Positions 26,368 to 34,642 of a stretch of DNA of 64,000 nucleotides are shown in pieces; positions within the stretch are counted from its first letter, which is position 1; the number at the start of each line of letters is the position of its first letter. The position numbers and the translations under genes are program-made. Origin of the DNA: Chromatiales bacterium (GTDB lineage Bacteria; Pseudomonadota; Gammaproteobacteria; Steroidobacterales; Woeseiaceae); assembly GCA_024679535.1 (NCBI GenBank), contig JAIBDF010000003.1:27690-91689 (forward strand), given 5' to 3'. Below the pieces are notes generated by a model. That model searched no databases and was not told the DNA's origin. It worked only from the letters and a program-made list of their open reading frames with translations.

Positions 26368-28277
26368 TAGTCGCTGTCCACGTCCCTGAGCACAGGGATC
26401 TGTACGGTAGTGCCGGGCTGCACCTTGTGCATGTCGATCGTTGGATTGTATTGACGGAACAACCACACCGGCACCTTGTATTGCCGCAGGGCGATAACCC
26501 ATATCGACTCACCGCGCTTGATGGTGTGCTCGGCAACATCACTGATAACGTGCTGCCTGAAAAAACTGTCCTGCTGTGACCGGTGATACGCAATACGCTT
26601 TTCTTCAAAGACCCTGGCGTCGACGGTACCAAGATCGAGGCGAATGCGTTGCCCTACACTTACCGGCGTGCGGAATGCAAATCCGTTCAGATCGCGCAGC
26701 CGCTGCGTCTTGATCTCAAGCCAGTCGCCGAAATGCCCGAGGGTCTCCAGCGGCTGCACCTCGATGGTGTTGTCATCGGCGACGCTGTAATCGCTCGGGT
26801 CTGACAGTAGTGCGGTCTCGATAGTACCCAACGTCGATGAAGCTACGTCACCGGCGAGGGCAACGGGCGCCATTTCAACTACCACTGGCTGAGGTTCCGG
26901 CGTCGCGATGCTGGCAACGACCTCAGGTTCCGGAGTAGGAGGCGTCGCAGCCGTAGCTCGTGGCGCGGGACCAGCAGCCGGCAGGCGCAGGCGTTGTCCG
27001 GCACGGATACGATGACTGCTGCCAAGCTGGTTCAACGCAACCAGCGTCGACACGCGCGTATCGTAGGTTTCGGCGATCTGCGACAAGGTGTCGCCGCGCG
27101 CAACATTATGGAACATGTCGGGTAACTGTTTCTGAAATACCGCGGTATCAGGCAGACCGTTGATGAGTTGCGCAAGCGGCGTACTCGTCGTTGAGCGCGG
27201 TAGCCTCAGTTCATACCCTATGGGCAGGTACTTGCTGCCCTGCCAGACCGTCGCCTGCAGTCCCAGGTTATGTTTGGCAATCTCCGCCGGGCTGACATTG
27301 ATGACCTCGCTAAGACCAGACGCTGATACATAGGTCGACAAACTAACCGTCGCGTAGTCCGTTGGTAATTCCGGGACTACGCCGGAAAAATAGGTCTCGA
27401 CATTCTGGTCGACTTCCCGCGCCGCAAGAAAGGCGACATAGAAATTCCGCGACGCGAAACCAAATGTCCTGCCGTTGTAGTTGCGCAAGATATCGACATA
27501 GGCCGTATCCCCGTGTCTGCTCTGGGCACGACGCACACCGGACAGTCCATGGTTGTAAGCGGTGATCGCCATGGGCCAGTTGCCCGTTAGCGAATAGTTA
27601 TAGGCGAGTAATCGACCCGCTGCCTGCGTTGCAACAAAAGGATCGTTGCGCTCATCGACAACATGGTCGACACGCATGAAGCGACGCCCCGTGCTGCGTG
27701 TAAATTGCCAGATTCCCGACGCGCCAACATGCGATCGGGCTGCCGGGTTATACGATGACTCCACATGCGGAAGCGCCGCGATGTCGAGCGGGATTCCCAG
27801 CGCCGTGAATTCCTCGTTGACGTAGTCACGCCAGCGCCCGGAACGTTCGAGCCCACTCCTGAATCGATCGCGCAGCCCCTGCTGGAACCGAATACGGCCG
27901 ACAGCAGCGCTTAAAGTGTCGTTTGACACGTCGTCTGGCCATAGCGCCAGTACTCGTGCCTCCTCGGTGCTCAGGTTGTCACGCTTGCCAGCAGCCAGTG
28001 ACCGCAATACCACCTGCAGCTCCTTGCGACGCTTTTCCACGCGTCGATTGCGTTCTCGGCGTGACAGATGGGCTGGCATGTCAAGACGCTCATACACGAC
28101 AGCGAGATTGCGATTGTCATGCAGCACGCCTTCGTCACTGGTGTAGGTAGCAAATATGGACACCCAGAAATCCACGTCCGGCTGCAATTCCGGAGGCTGC
28201 GGGAAGATTTCGTCGGACAGCGCTGCGCCCGATACGAGGAACCAGGAAAGTATTAGAAGGCGGCAGGAACTTTTCAT
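26367..28277 (-). CDS. mltD: Membrane-bound lytic murein transglycosylase D with LysM repeats
   Basis: A 636-residue exported protein (signal peptide residues 1-21). The SLT domain has catalytic Glu in PHVESSYNPAARSHVGASG, then IWQFTRSTGRRFM and NWPMAITAYNHGLSG. There are at least two clear C-terminal LysM repeats (VARGDTLSQIAETYDTRVS and IKRGESIWVIALRQYKVPVW), with a degenerate one between. It cleaves peptidoglycan glycan strands to anhydro-muropeptides. It heads an operon with a membrane protein, an L,D-transpeptidase and ppnN. Confidence 0.92.
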   Translation of the reverse strand: MKSSCRLLILSWFLVSGAALSDEIFPQPPELQPDVDFWVSIFATYTSDEGVLHDNRNLAVVYERLDMPAHLSRRERNRRVEKRRKELQVVLRSLAAGKRDNLSTEEARVLALWPDDVSNDTLSAAVGRIRFQQGLRDRFRSGLERSGRWRDYVNEEFTALGIPLDIAALPHVESSYNPAARSHVGASGIWQFTRSTGRRFMRVDHVVDERNDPFVATQAAGRLLAYNYSLTGNWPMAITAYNHGLSGVRRAQSRHGDTAYVDILRNYNGRTFGFASRNFYVAFLAAREVDQNVETYFSGVVPELPTDYATVSLSTYVSASGLSEVINVSPAEIAKHNLGLQATVWQGSKYLPIGYELRLPRSTTSTPLAQLINGLPDTAVFQKQLPDMFHNVARGDTLSQIAETYDTRVSTLVALNQLGSSHRIRAGQRLRLPAAGPAPRATAATPPTPEPEVVASIATPEPQPVVVEMAPVALAGDVASSTLGTIETALLSDPSDYSVADDNTIEVQPLETLGHFGDWLEIKTQRLRDLNGFAFRTPVSVGQRIRLDLGTVDARVFEEKRIAYHRSQQDSFFRQHVISDVAEHTIKRGESIWVIALRQYKVPVWLFRQYNPTIDMHKVQPGTTVQIPVLRDVDSD

Positions 28278-28360
28278 TTGTTGTCTTTTTCAGGTTTCAA
28301 TCGCAAATTGTTGATTAGTGCATGGAATTTTCCGGCATTCTGCCGTATTTTAAGCTTCAT

Positions 28361-29662
28361 ATGAGCGTTAATTGCCGCCAAGCTGTATCTCTTCATGGTT
28401 TTCGGACTTTGCCGGCGGCCCTGTGCCTGCTTTTCGCTGGCAGTTTCGCCCTCGCGGGTGAGACGGCAGTTGAGCCATCCGGCAATGGTGTCGACCTGCT
28501 CCAGGATTCGACCTTCGATGCAGATTCGCGTTCCAGCGAAACGTCCGCCGCCGCCGAGGATCTCGTTGAGGCCATTCCCGCGCACCCACATGATGTGCCG
28601 CTAGCCGATGCCGTAACTACAGCGGAAGGGATTGCCGAATCACTTAGCCTGCTGGGACAGGATATCGCTCCCGGCACGGCCCAGCGACTGGCCTGGTCGG
28701 CTACGGAGCTGTTTGAGGGCGTGCCGGTATCGACGCCCGTGCTGGTCGTCAATGGCGAACTGCCCGGGCCCACGCTTTGCCTAACGGCGGCAGTACACGG
28801 GGACGAACTCAATGGCATCGAGATGGTACGACGCGTACTCCACGACATTGACCCGCGGAAGCTCTCAGGCGCCGTGATCGGTGTGCCGATCGTTAACGTG
28901 CAGGGGTTTCGACGTGGCTCACGTTACCTTCCCGATCGTCGCGATCTGAATCGCTACTTCCCTGGTAATCCCAATGGCAGCGCTGCGGCACGAATCGCAC
29001 ACGCACTATTCAAGGACGTCGTCGCGCATTGTGATGCGCTTATTGATCTCCACACCGGCTCGTTCGAACGCGCAAATTTGCCGCAGATTCGTGCCGACTT
29101 GCGCAATCCTGATGTTGTGACCCTCACCCTGGGCTTCGGCTCAATGGTCGTGCTGCACAGCCAACCGACGGTGGGCACGCTACGCCACGCCGCAACGATG
29201 GCCGGCATTCCCGCGGTCACGGTCGAGGCAGGCGGACCCGCGCAGCTGGAACTGGCCGAGGTGAAACACGGCGTCAAGGGAATCCAAACGTTGCTGTCAA
29301 CGCTGGGCATGGTGAAGAAGAGACGACTCTGGGGTGACCCGGAGCCCGTGTACTACCGGTCATCATGGGTGCGCGCCGACAATGGCGGTATCCTGCTTGC
29401 TGACGTCAGCCTTGGGAGCTCGGTACGCAAAGGCGATTTACTCGGTACGATTACTGACCCGATGAGCAATGCAAGCACCGAACTGCGCTCACCGTACGCT
29501 GGCCGTATTATCGGCATGGCGCGCAACCAGGTCGTTATGCCGGGCTTCGCAGCCTTTCACGTCGGCATCCAGGCCGAAGACGTGATACCGGAGGAAGAAG
29601 CGGTTTCGGAAGCTGATCGAAATAGCGAGACGGGTGGTTACGTGGACGGCATGTCTGAGTAA
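28361..29662 (+). CDS. Exported succinylglutamate desuccinylase/aspartoacylase-family zinc hydrolase
   Basis: About 433 residues from ATG 28361 (MSVNCRQAVSLHG), with a signal peptide around LPAALCLLFAGSFALA. An acidic linker is followed by the M14-like AstE/AspA domain. The zinc site is TAAVHGDELNGIEMV, the next ligand is in LIDLHTGSFERANLPQIRAD, and the catalytic Glu is probably in VTVEAGG. The C-terminal part (GGILLADVSLGSSVRKGDLL) looks like a hairpin-barrel cap. Export is unusual for arginine catabolism, so it may act on an envelope amide. It is divergent from mltD. Confidence 0.82.
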   Translation: MSVNCRQAVSLHGFRTLPAALCLLFAGSFALAGETAVEPSGNGVDLLQDSTFDADSRSSETSAAAEDLVEAIPAHPHDVPLADAVTTAEGIAESLSLLGQDIAPGTAQRLAWSATELFEGVPVSTPVLVVNGELPGPTLCLTAAVHGDELNGIEMVRRVLHDIDPRKLSGAVIGVPIVNVQGFRRGSRYLPDRRDLNRYFPGNPNGSAAARIAHALFKDVVAHCDALIDLHTGSFERANLPQIRADLRNPDVVTLTLGFGSMVVLHSQPTVGTLRHAATMAGIPAVTVEAGGPAQLELAEVKHGVKGIQTLLSTLGMVKKRRLWGDPEPVYYRSSWVRADNGGILLADVSLGSSVRKGDLLGTITDPMSNASTELRSPYAGRIIGMARNQVVMPGFAAFHVGIQAEDVIPEEEAVSEADRNSETGGYVDGMSE

Positions 29663-29693
29663 AATCCGGTTTCGACTCCCAAAGCAGCAGCAC

Positions 29694-30629
29694 ATGAGCG
29701 GCGAACGTAAACCCCTGACCAGTTACCGGGCTCCCCGCTACTGGCCCGTGTGGGCCGGTATGGGTCTCTTGCGCCTTATCTGCCTGCTGCCACATCGCGT
29801 AGCGCTCGCCATCGGTCGTTCGATCGGTCGTCTCGCGCATGCCACCGGTGGATCGCGGCGCGCTGTCGTACGGCGCAATATAGAACTCTGTTTTCCTGAA
29901 CTGACACCCGGCGAACGGGATGCCCTCGCGCTAAAACACTTTACGGCACTCGGGATGATGCTGGTGGAAATGGGCCTCGGGCGCTGGGCACGTACGCAGC
30001 ACCTGCATTCCATTTCGCGGCTTATCGGAGCCGAACATGCTCTGGATGCGCTGGCATCGGGCAAAGGCGTTATTCTCCTTAGCGCCCACTTCACGACGCT
30101 GGAGATTTCCGGCCGAGTAATGGCCGAGGCATTTCCTTTCGACGCAGTGTTTCGGAAGAATCGCAGCGAATTCATGACCGAGCTGCAGCGCAGTGGCCGC
30201 GAGGTGTCAGCCGACACAACCATCGAGAAGCGCGATATCAAGAAGATGGTGCGCAGCCTCCGTAAGAATCGCGCCGTCTGGTATGCCCCCGACCAGAGCT
30301 ACAACCGCAAGGGCTCGGAGATCATCGATTTCTTTGGTGTGCCGTCCATGCACACGACAGCAACATCGACACTCGCCAGACTGGGTAACGCCAGCGTTGT
30401 GCCCTTTTTCCCACGGCGCCTCGAGAACTCGACGTACGAACTAGTCCTGCTGCCCGCGCTTGATAATTTTCCGAGCGAAGATCCGATCGCCGATACGAAA
30501 CGCTACGTTAAGCTCGTCGAAGAACATGTGCGCACTTGCCCGGAGCAGTATTTCTGGATTCATCGCAAGTTCAAGGATCTGCCTGACACGTACCCGGACT
30601 ATTATTCTGACCTCGATGCGTTGAAATAG
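29694..30629 (+). CDS. Lipid A late acyltransferase (LpxL/LpxM family)
   Basis: A 311-residue enzyme from ATG 29694 (MSGERKPLTSYRAP). The membrane anchor is near residues 18-42. The HX4E acyltransferase motif is LLSAHFTTLEISG. Further family features are VFRKNRSEFM and WYAPDQSYNRKGSEIIDFFG. It adds a secondary acyl chain to lipid A at the inner membrane. The neighbouring Kdo kinase and heptosyltransferases support an LPS role. The sequence does not decide between LpxL and LpxM. Confidence 0.9.
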   Translation: MSGERKPLTSYRAPRYWPVWAGMGLLRLICLLPHRVALAIGRSIGRLAHATGGSRRAVVRRNIELCFPELTPGERDALALKHFTALGMMLVEMGLGRWARTQHLHSISRLIGAEHALDALASGKGVILLSAHFTTLEISGRVMAEAFPFDAVFRKNRSEFMTELQRSGREVSADTTIEKRDIKKMVRSLRKNRAVWYAPDQSYNRKGSEIIDFFGVPSMHTTATSTLARLGNASVVPFFPRRLENSTYELVLLPALDNFPSEDPIADTKRYVKLVEEHVRTCPEQYFWIHRKFKDLPDTYPDYYSDLDALK

Positions 30630-31333
30630 CCTTCGAGCAATTGCTCCCAGTTGGCGGCGCGAAAGTGCAGCCTGGGGTCCAGCCCAATTATTTTGTATAA
30701 GGAGCGATGCAGGCGACTCAGCGTCTTCTGCTGCCAAGGGCCCGGGGGTCTCAGCTCACCCTTGTCAAAGTCGAGCATCCAGACCAGGCCGTCCGTATCG
30801 ATCTGCACGTTATAGGCATTCATGTCCGCGTGGTAGACACCCTTCACATGGAACGCATGGATCGCCGCACCAACAGACTGCCAGAAGGCTTCATCCGGAT
30901 CGTTCTGCGCAATGTACTGCGACAAGGGCACAATGCCCGGCACCCGCACAGTCATGATGTCAGCCGTGTAAAACGTGCCACGCTGCACGTAGCGAGCAGC
31001 CACAGGTCGCGGGACGCGCATGTTATTGGACGCGAGTTTGTCCAACAGGCGCCACTCGAGAAAGGGCCGCGTCTTATCTTCGCCCGAAAAAATGTACGTG
31101 TCCCTGACAAGCTTTCCGAGCAGGCCGCCGCGCATGTAATGGCGCAGCACGAACTGTCTCGGGACATTGCCCACAAACATCGTACTGCCACGCCCGCCCG
31201 ATCCCAGCGAACCAGCCAGCGCCTCGGCGTGCAACCAGCCCTTCGGGGTGAACCGCTCGTCCGAAATCTGGTTGATAATGGCCTTATCGTATAGGATGGC
31301 GCCGTTTCTGGTCTTCTCGACGGTTTCGGTCAA
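30602..31333 (-). CDS. kdkA: 3-deoxy-D-manno-octulosonic acid kinase (KdkA)
   Basis: A 243-residue small protein-kinase-fold enzyme. It starts at TTG 31333 behind AAAAGG. The P-loop-like part is GGRGSTMFVGNVPRQFVLRH; catalytic loop YHADMNAYNVQID; metal Asp in WMLDFDKGELR. KdkA phosphorylates Kdo in the LPS inner core, known from Haemophilus and Vibrio, where a single Kdo carries phosphate. It overlaps the acyltransferase 3' end by 28 bases and is divergent from a GT9 gene. Confidence 0.9.
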   Translation of the reverse strand: MTETVEKTRNGAILYDKAIINQISDERFTPKGWLHAEALAGSLGSGGRGSTMFVGNVPRQFVLRHYMRGGLLGKLVRDTYIFSGEDKTRPFLEWRLLDKLASNNMRVPRPVAARYVQRGTFYTADIMTVRVPGIVPLSQYIAQNDPDEAFWQSVGAAIHAFHVKGVYHADMNAYNVQIDTDGLVWMLDFDKGELRPPGPWQQKTLSRLHRSLYKIIGLDPRLHFRAANWEQLLEGYFNASRSE

Positions 31334-31362
31334 CGGACCTTTTCCCCAATGCTCATGGTGAC

Positions 31363-32433
31363 GTGATATTGCCTGATTTACTCCTGCAATCGAAGCCTCA
31401 ACACATTTGCGTCATGCGGCTTTCCGCCATCGGTGATACCTGTCATGCGCTCGCCGTTATCCGGCGCCTGCAGGATAACTGGCCAGAAGTGGGCATTACC
31501 TGGATTATCGGGAAGACCGAATCCGCCCTGATGTCAGGCATTCCGGACATCGATTTTGTTGTCTTCGACAAGGCACGCGGCAGAACTGCATACCGGGACG
31601 TGCACACAGCGCTCGCCGGCAAGCACTTCGATATTGCACTTTGCATGCACGCCTCATTACGCGCCAATCTTCTGATCCGTTCGTTGCCCGCGCGCCTGCG
31701 ACTGGGTTTCGACAAGGCGCGCGCAAAGGACTTTCAGTGGCTGTTCACAAATCGACGCATCGATGCGGCTTCGGGAGTACATGCCCTGGAAGCCATGATG
31801 GCGTTCGCTACAGCGATCGGTGCCGCGCCACGTGACCTGCGTTGGGATATTCCGCTGGCGCAGGCCGATCGGGACTTTGCCGCGGGCATCGCGGCGCACG
31901 ACAAGCCGCTGGTCGTAATCAGTCCATGCAGCAGCCAGCGGGCACGGAATTTTCGCAACTGGAGTGTCGACAACTACGCCGCAGTGATCAGGCATCTCGA
32001 AGCACAACAGGGTGCCCGGGTCGTTCTGACGGGCGGCCCGTCGCCTCTGGAAAAGGAATATGGGGCCGAACTCGCGGCAAGAAGTAAGGCACTGGACCTA
32101 GTCGGACAATCGACGCTTAAGCAGCTCGCCGCCCTGATCGCCCGCGCCGACCTCGTTATTTGCCCCGACTCGGGGCCCGCTCACATGGCGACAGCGTTCG
32201 GAACCGCGGTCGTTGGGCTCTATGCAACCTCAAATCCCGCACGTACCGGGCCGTATATGTCGCAAAAGTTCACGATAAACCGCTATCCTGACGCGATTCG
32301 TCGTTATCTAGGTAAAAATGAAGCAGAAGTTCGCTGGGGTCAGCGGGTGCGCAGCCCCGATGCAATGAGCCTGATTGAGGTCGCCGATGTCGTGGAAAAA
32401 ATTGACCTTTTCTTCGATGATCGAGACTTTTAG
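31363..32433 (+). CDS. Glycosyltransferase family 9, heptosyltransferase I-like
   Basis: A 356-residue GT-B enzyme starting at GTG 31363. The N-terminal acceptor domain begins CVMRLSAIGDTCHALAVIRR. The C-terminal ADP-heptose site includes VVISPCSSQRARNFRNW and LVICPDSGPAHMATAFGTAV. It probably adds the first heptose to phosphorylated Kdo, judging from the neighbouring kdkA, waaF and hldD; other GT9 acceptors remain possible. Its 3' end overlaps convergent waaF by 4 bases. Confidence 0.85.
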   Translation: MILPDLLLQSKPQHICVMRLSAIGDTCHALAVIRRLQDNWPEVGITWIIGKTESALMSGIPDIDFVVFDKARGRTAYRDVHTALAGKHFDIALCMHASLRANLLIRSLPARLRLGFDKARAKDFQWLFTNRRIDAASGVHALEAMMAFATAIGAAPRDLRWDIPLAQADRDFAAGIAAHDKPLVVISPCSSQRARNFRNWSVDNYAAVIRHLEAQQGARVVLTGGPSPLEKEYGAELAARSKALDLVGQSTLKQLAALIARADLVICPDSGPAHMATAFGTAVVGLYATSNPARTGPYMSQKFTINRYPDAIRRYLGKNEAEVRWGQRVRSPDAMSLIEVADVVEKIDLFFDDRDF

Positions 32434-33440
32434 CCGCTTGCAGTCAGTATTTTATCGAAAATATGGTCGGGCAACAGGTCCCTGAGACATTTCAGATGAC
32501 CCAGCGGACACTCCCGCTCGAAGCACGGGCTGCACTCCAGACCTTTTGCGTGAATATCGCGGCTTTTTGTAAGTGGTGGCGTAAATTTCGGCGAAGATGA
32601 TCCATATATGCCGTGTACGTGGATACCAACCGCGGCGGCAATGTGCATGAGCCCGGAGTCGTTTGATACCGCCTGCTCGCAGACCGCCAGCAAATCAATG
32701 ACGTCTGCCAGCGAGGTTTTGCCGCAGAGATTCAGGGCGCGGCTTGCAGCTGCGATTGCCTCGCCGGCTGCCGCGTCTTTTGCCGAACCCAGGACCCAGA
32801 CCGCGTAGCCCGAGTCGTCAAGCATCTTTGCCAGTTCCGCAAAATACGCATGCGGCCAACATTTCGCGGGCCCGTACTCGGCACCCGGCATCATGGCCAC
32901 GATCGGCCGCTCGGCGGTTATGCCGAGTGCCTGCATAACTCGAACCTGGTTATCCGACGACACGCGTAACGAAGGATTGGGCAACTCGTCCGGGAGCGAC
33001 TCGCCAATGTCCAGCCCCAGCGCGACAAAGCGCTTCACGGTCTGGTCGAGTACCTTGCGATCGAACCGCCGTACGTCATTGACCAGCAGGTAGCGCGACT
33101 CGCCGCGATAGCCGGTGCGCTCGGGAATTCGGGCAAACCATGGGATCAAGGCTGACTTGAATGAGCGAGGCAGGACAATGGCACGTTCGTAGCCTGTGTC
33201 GCGCAAGGTCGATGCGATGCGCCGTCGCTTGCGCAGCCCGATCTCGCCGTGTGCGGTTTCCGCGGCAATTCCGTTTCGAATCTCGGGCATACGCGCGACG
33301 ATCGGCAACGACCAGCCGGGCGCGAGCACGTCGAACGCGCGTTCCGGTTCACGTTGAGTAAGGACCCTGAACAGCGACTGGGCCATGACCATGTCGCCAA
33401 CCCAGGACGGTCCGACGATCAGTGTTGCTGCGGTCCGCAA
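32430..33440 (-). CDS. waaF: ADP-heptose:LPS heptosyltransferase II
   Basis: About 336 residues in GT9. Family hallmarks are [19 protein letters not shown] at the N-terminus, [20 protein letters not shown], and [20 protein letters not shown]. It adds the second L,D-heptose to the LPS inner core. The start is uncertain: TTG 33440 gives the expected N-terminus and overlaps hldD by 22 bases, while the track ATG at 33497 adds 19 residues not typical of the family. Confidence 0.92.
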   Translation of the reverse strand: MRTAATLIVGPSWVGDMVMAQSLFRVLTQREPERAFDVLAPGWSLPIVARMPEIRNGIAAETAHGEIGLRKRRRIASTLRDTGYERAIVLPRSFKSALIPWFARIPERTGYRGESRYLLVNDVRRFDRKVLDQTVKRFVALGLDIGESLPDELPNPSLRVSSDNQVRVMQALGITAERPIVAMMPGAEYGPAKCWPHAYFAELAKMLDDSGYAVWVLGSAKDAAAGEAIAAASRALNLCGKTSLADVIDLLAVCEQAVSNDSGLMHIAAAVGIHVHGIYGSSSPKFTPPLTKSRDIHAKGLECSPCFERECPLGHLKCLRDLLPDHIFDKILTASG

Positions 33441-34375
33441 AGCTGGTCCAGGTAGTTCTTCACACCCTCTTCCACGGGCCTGAATGCAACATCGCAACCT
33501 GCCTTACGCAGCACTGACAGGTCAGCCTGCGTAAAACTCTGGTAAGCGCCCTTGAGGTGATCGGGGAACGGGATATAGCGAATTTTGCCCTTGCCGTGCC
33601 ACTTGATCACGGCATTGGCTACATCGTTGAAACTCTGCGCGGCGCCGGACCCGGTGTTGTAGACACCGGAGACGCCCGGATTGTCGAGGAACCACAGGTT
33701 GACGTTGCATACGTCGTCTACAAAGACGAAATCGCGCAACTGTTCGCCGTTACCGTAGCCTTCCGTGCCTTCGAAAAGGCGCGCTTCGCCATCGGTGAGA
33801 ACCTGATTATTGAAGTGAAAAGCAACGCTTGCCATCGAGCCCTTGTGCTGCTCACGCGGCCCGTAGACATTGAAATAGCGCAGACCCACAACCTGGCTCT
33901 CGGGGTTCGCAGCCATGCGTCGCACATAACGATCGAACTGCAGTTTCGAGTATCCGTAGACATTCAGCGGATTTTCAAACAGAGGGTCTTCAACAAACTC
34001 CTTCGAGCCGCCATAGACAGCTGCCGATGATGCATAAATGTACGGCGTCTTGTGTTCCAGGCAATGATGCAAGAGGGTCTGCGAGTACCCGTAATTATTC
34101 TTCATCATGTAACGGCCATCCCATTCGGTCGTCGCAGAGCAGGCACCCTGATGAAAGATCACCTTGATGTTGCTCGCAAACGCCGTATCGGCCGCCAGTC
34201 GCTCGATGAAGTCATCCTTATCGAGATAGTCGGCAATTCCCAGGTTGGCGATGTTGACGACCTTGTGACCATCTTCCAGATCATCGACCACGACGACATC
34301 ATCGTGCCCGCGATCGATCAGCGCACGTACAAGGTTACTCCCAATAAACCCGGCGCCACCGGTAACGATCATCAT
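33419..34375 (-). CDS. hldD: ADP-L-glycero-D-manno-heptose-6-epimerase
   Basis: A 318-residue short-chain-type epimerase. The NADP site is [20 protein letters not shown]. The SDR catalytic residues are in SSAAVYGG (Ser) and [11 protein letters not shown] (Tyr, Lys). [20 protein letters not shown] is characteristic. It makes the ADP-L,D-heptose used by the adjacent heptosyltransferases. It is upstream of waaF, overlapping it, and 4 bases after a small zinc-ribbon gene. Confidence 0.96.
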   Translation of the reverse strand: MMIVTGGAGFIGSNLVRALIDRGHDDVVVVDDLEDGHKVVNIANLGIADYLDKDDFIERLAADTAFASNIKVIFHQGACSATTEWDGRYMMKNNYGYSQTLLHHCLEHKTPYIYASSAAVYGGSKEFVEDPLFENPLNVYGYSKLQFDRYVRRMAANPESQVVGLRYFNVYGPREQHKGSMASVAFHFNNQVLTDGEARLFEGTEGYGNGEQLRDFVFVDDVCNVNLWFLDNPGVSGVYNTGSGAAQSFNDVANAVIKWHGKGKIRYIPFPDHLKGAYQSFTQADLSVLRKAGCDVAFRPVEEGVKNYLDQLCGPQQH

Positions 34376-34379
34376 GACA

Positions 34380-34598
34380 TTAGTCTGTGACTTCCAGCAT
34401 GTAGTATTGCGCGCCGCAGTAAGGGCACTTCGCCTCGCCCGTTTCCTCGACCGGGATATAGACCTTGGGGTGCGAATTCCAAAGGTACATGCCGGGCATG
34501 GGACAGCTCAGCGGCAGATCCCGGGGGCGGACGCCGTACTTGTTTTGGGCGTTAGCTGGTACTAGGTTCTGGTCAACGGTTCCTGCTCTGGGTGCCAC
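34380..34598 (-). CDS. Zinc-finger domain protein (zf-CHCC)
   Basis: A 72-residue protein starting at GTG 34598 behind GAGGAA. The zf-CHCC pattern is [20 protein letters not shown] followed by [11 protein letters not shown]: Cys, His, then CxxC. The fold is shared with mitochondrial NDUFS6. Such small genes often sit near LPS or glnE clusters in gammaproteobacteria, with unproven function. It is probably the first gene of an hldD-waaF unit. Confidence 0.85.
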   Translation of the reverse strand: MAPRAGTVDQNLVPANAQNKYGVRPRDLPLSCPMPGMYLWNSHPKVYIPVEETGEAKCPYCGAQYYMLEVTD

Positions 34599-34642
34599 GC
34601 GCTTCCTCGTCCGGTACGGATTGCTGGCCTCGAATTATAAGC

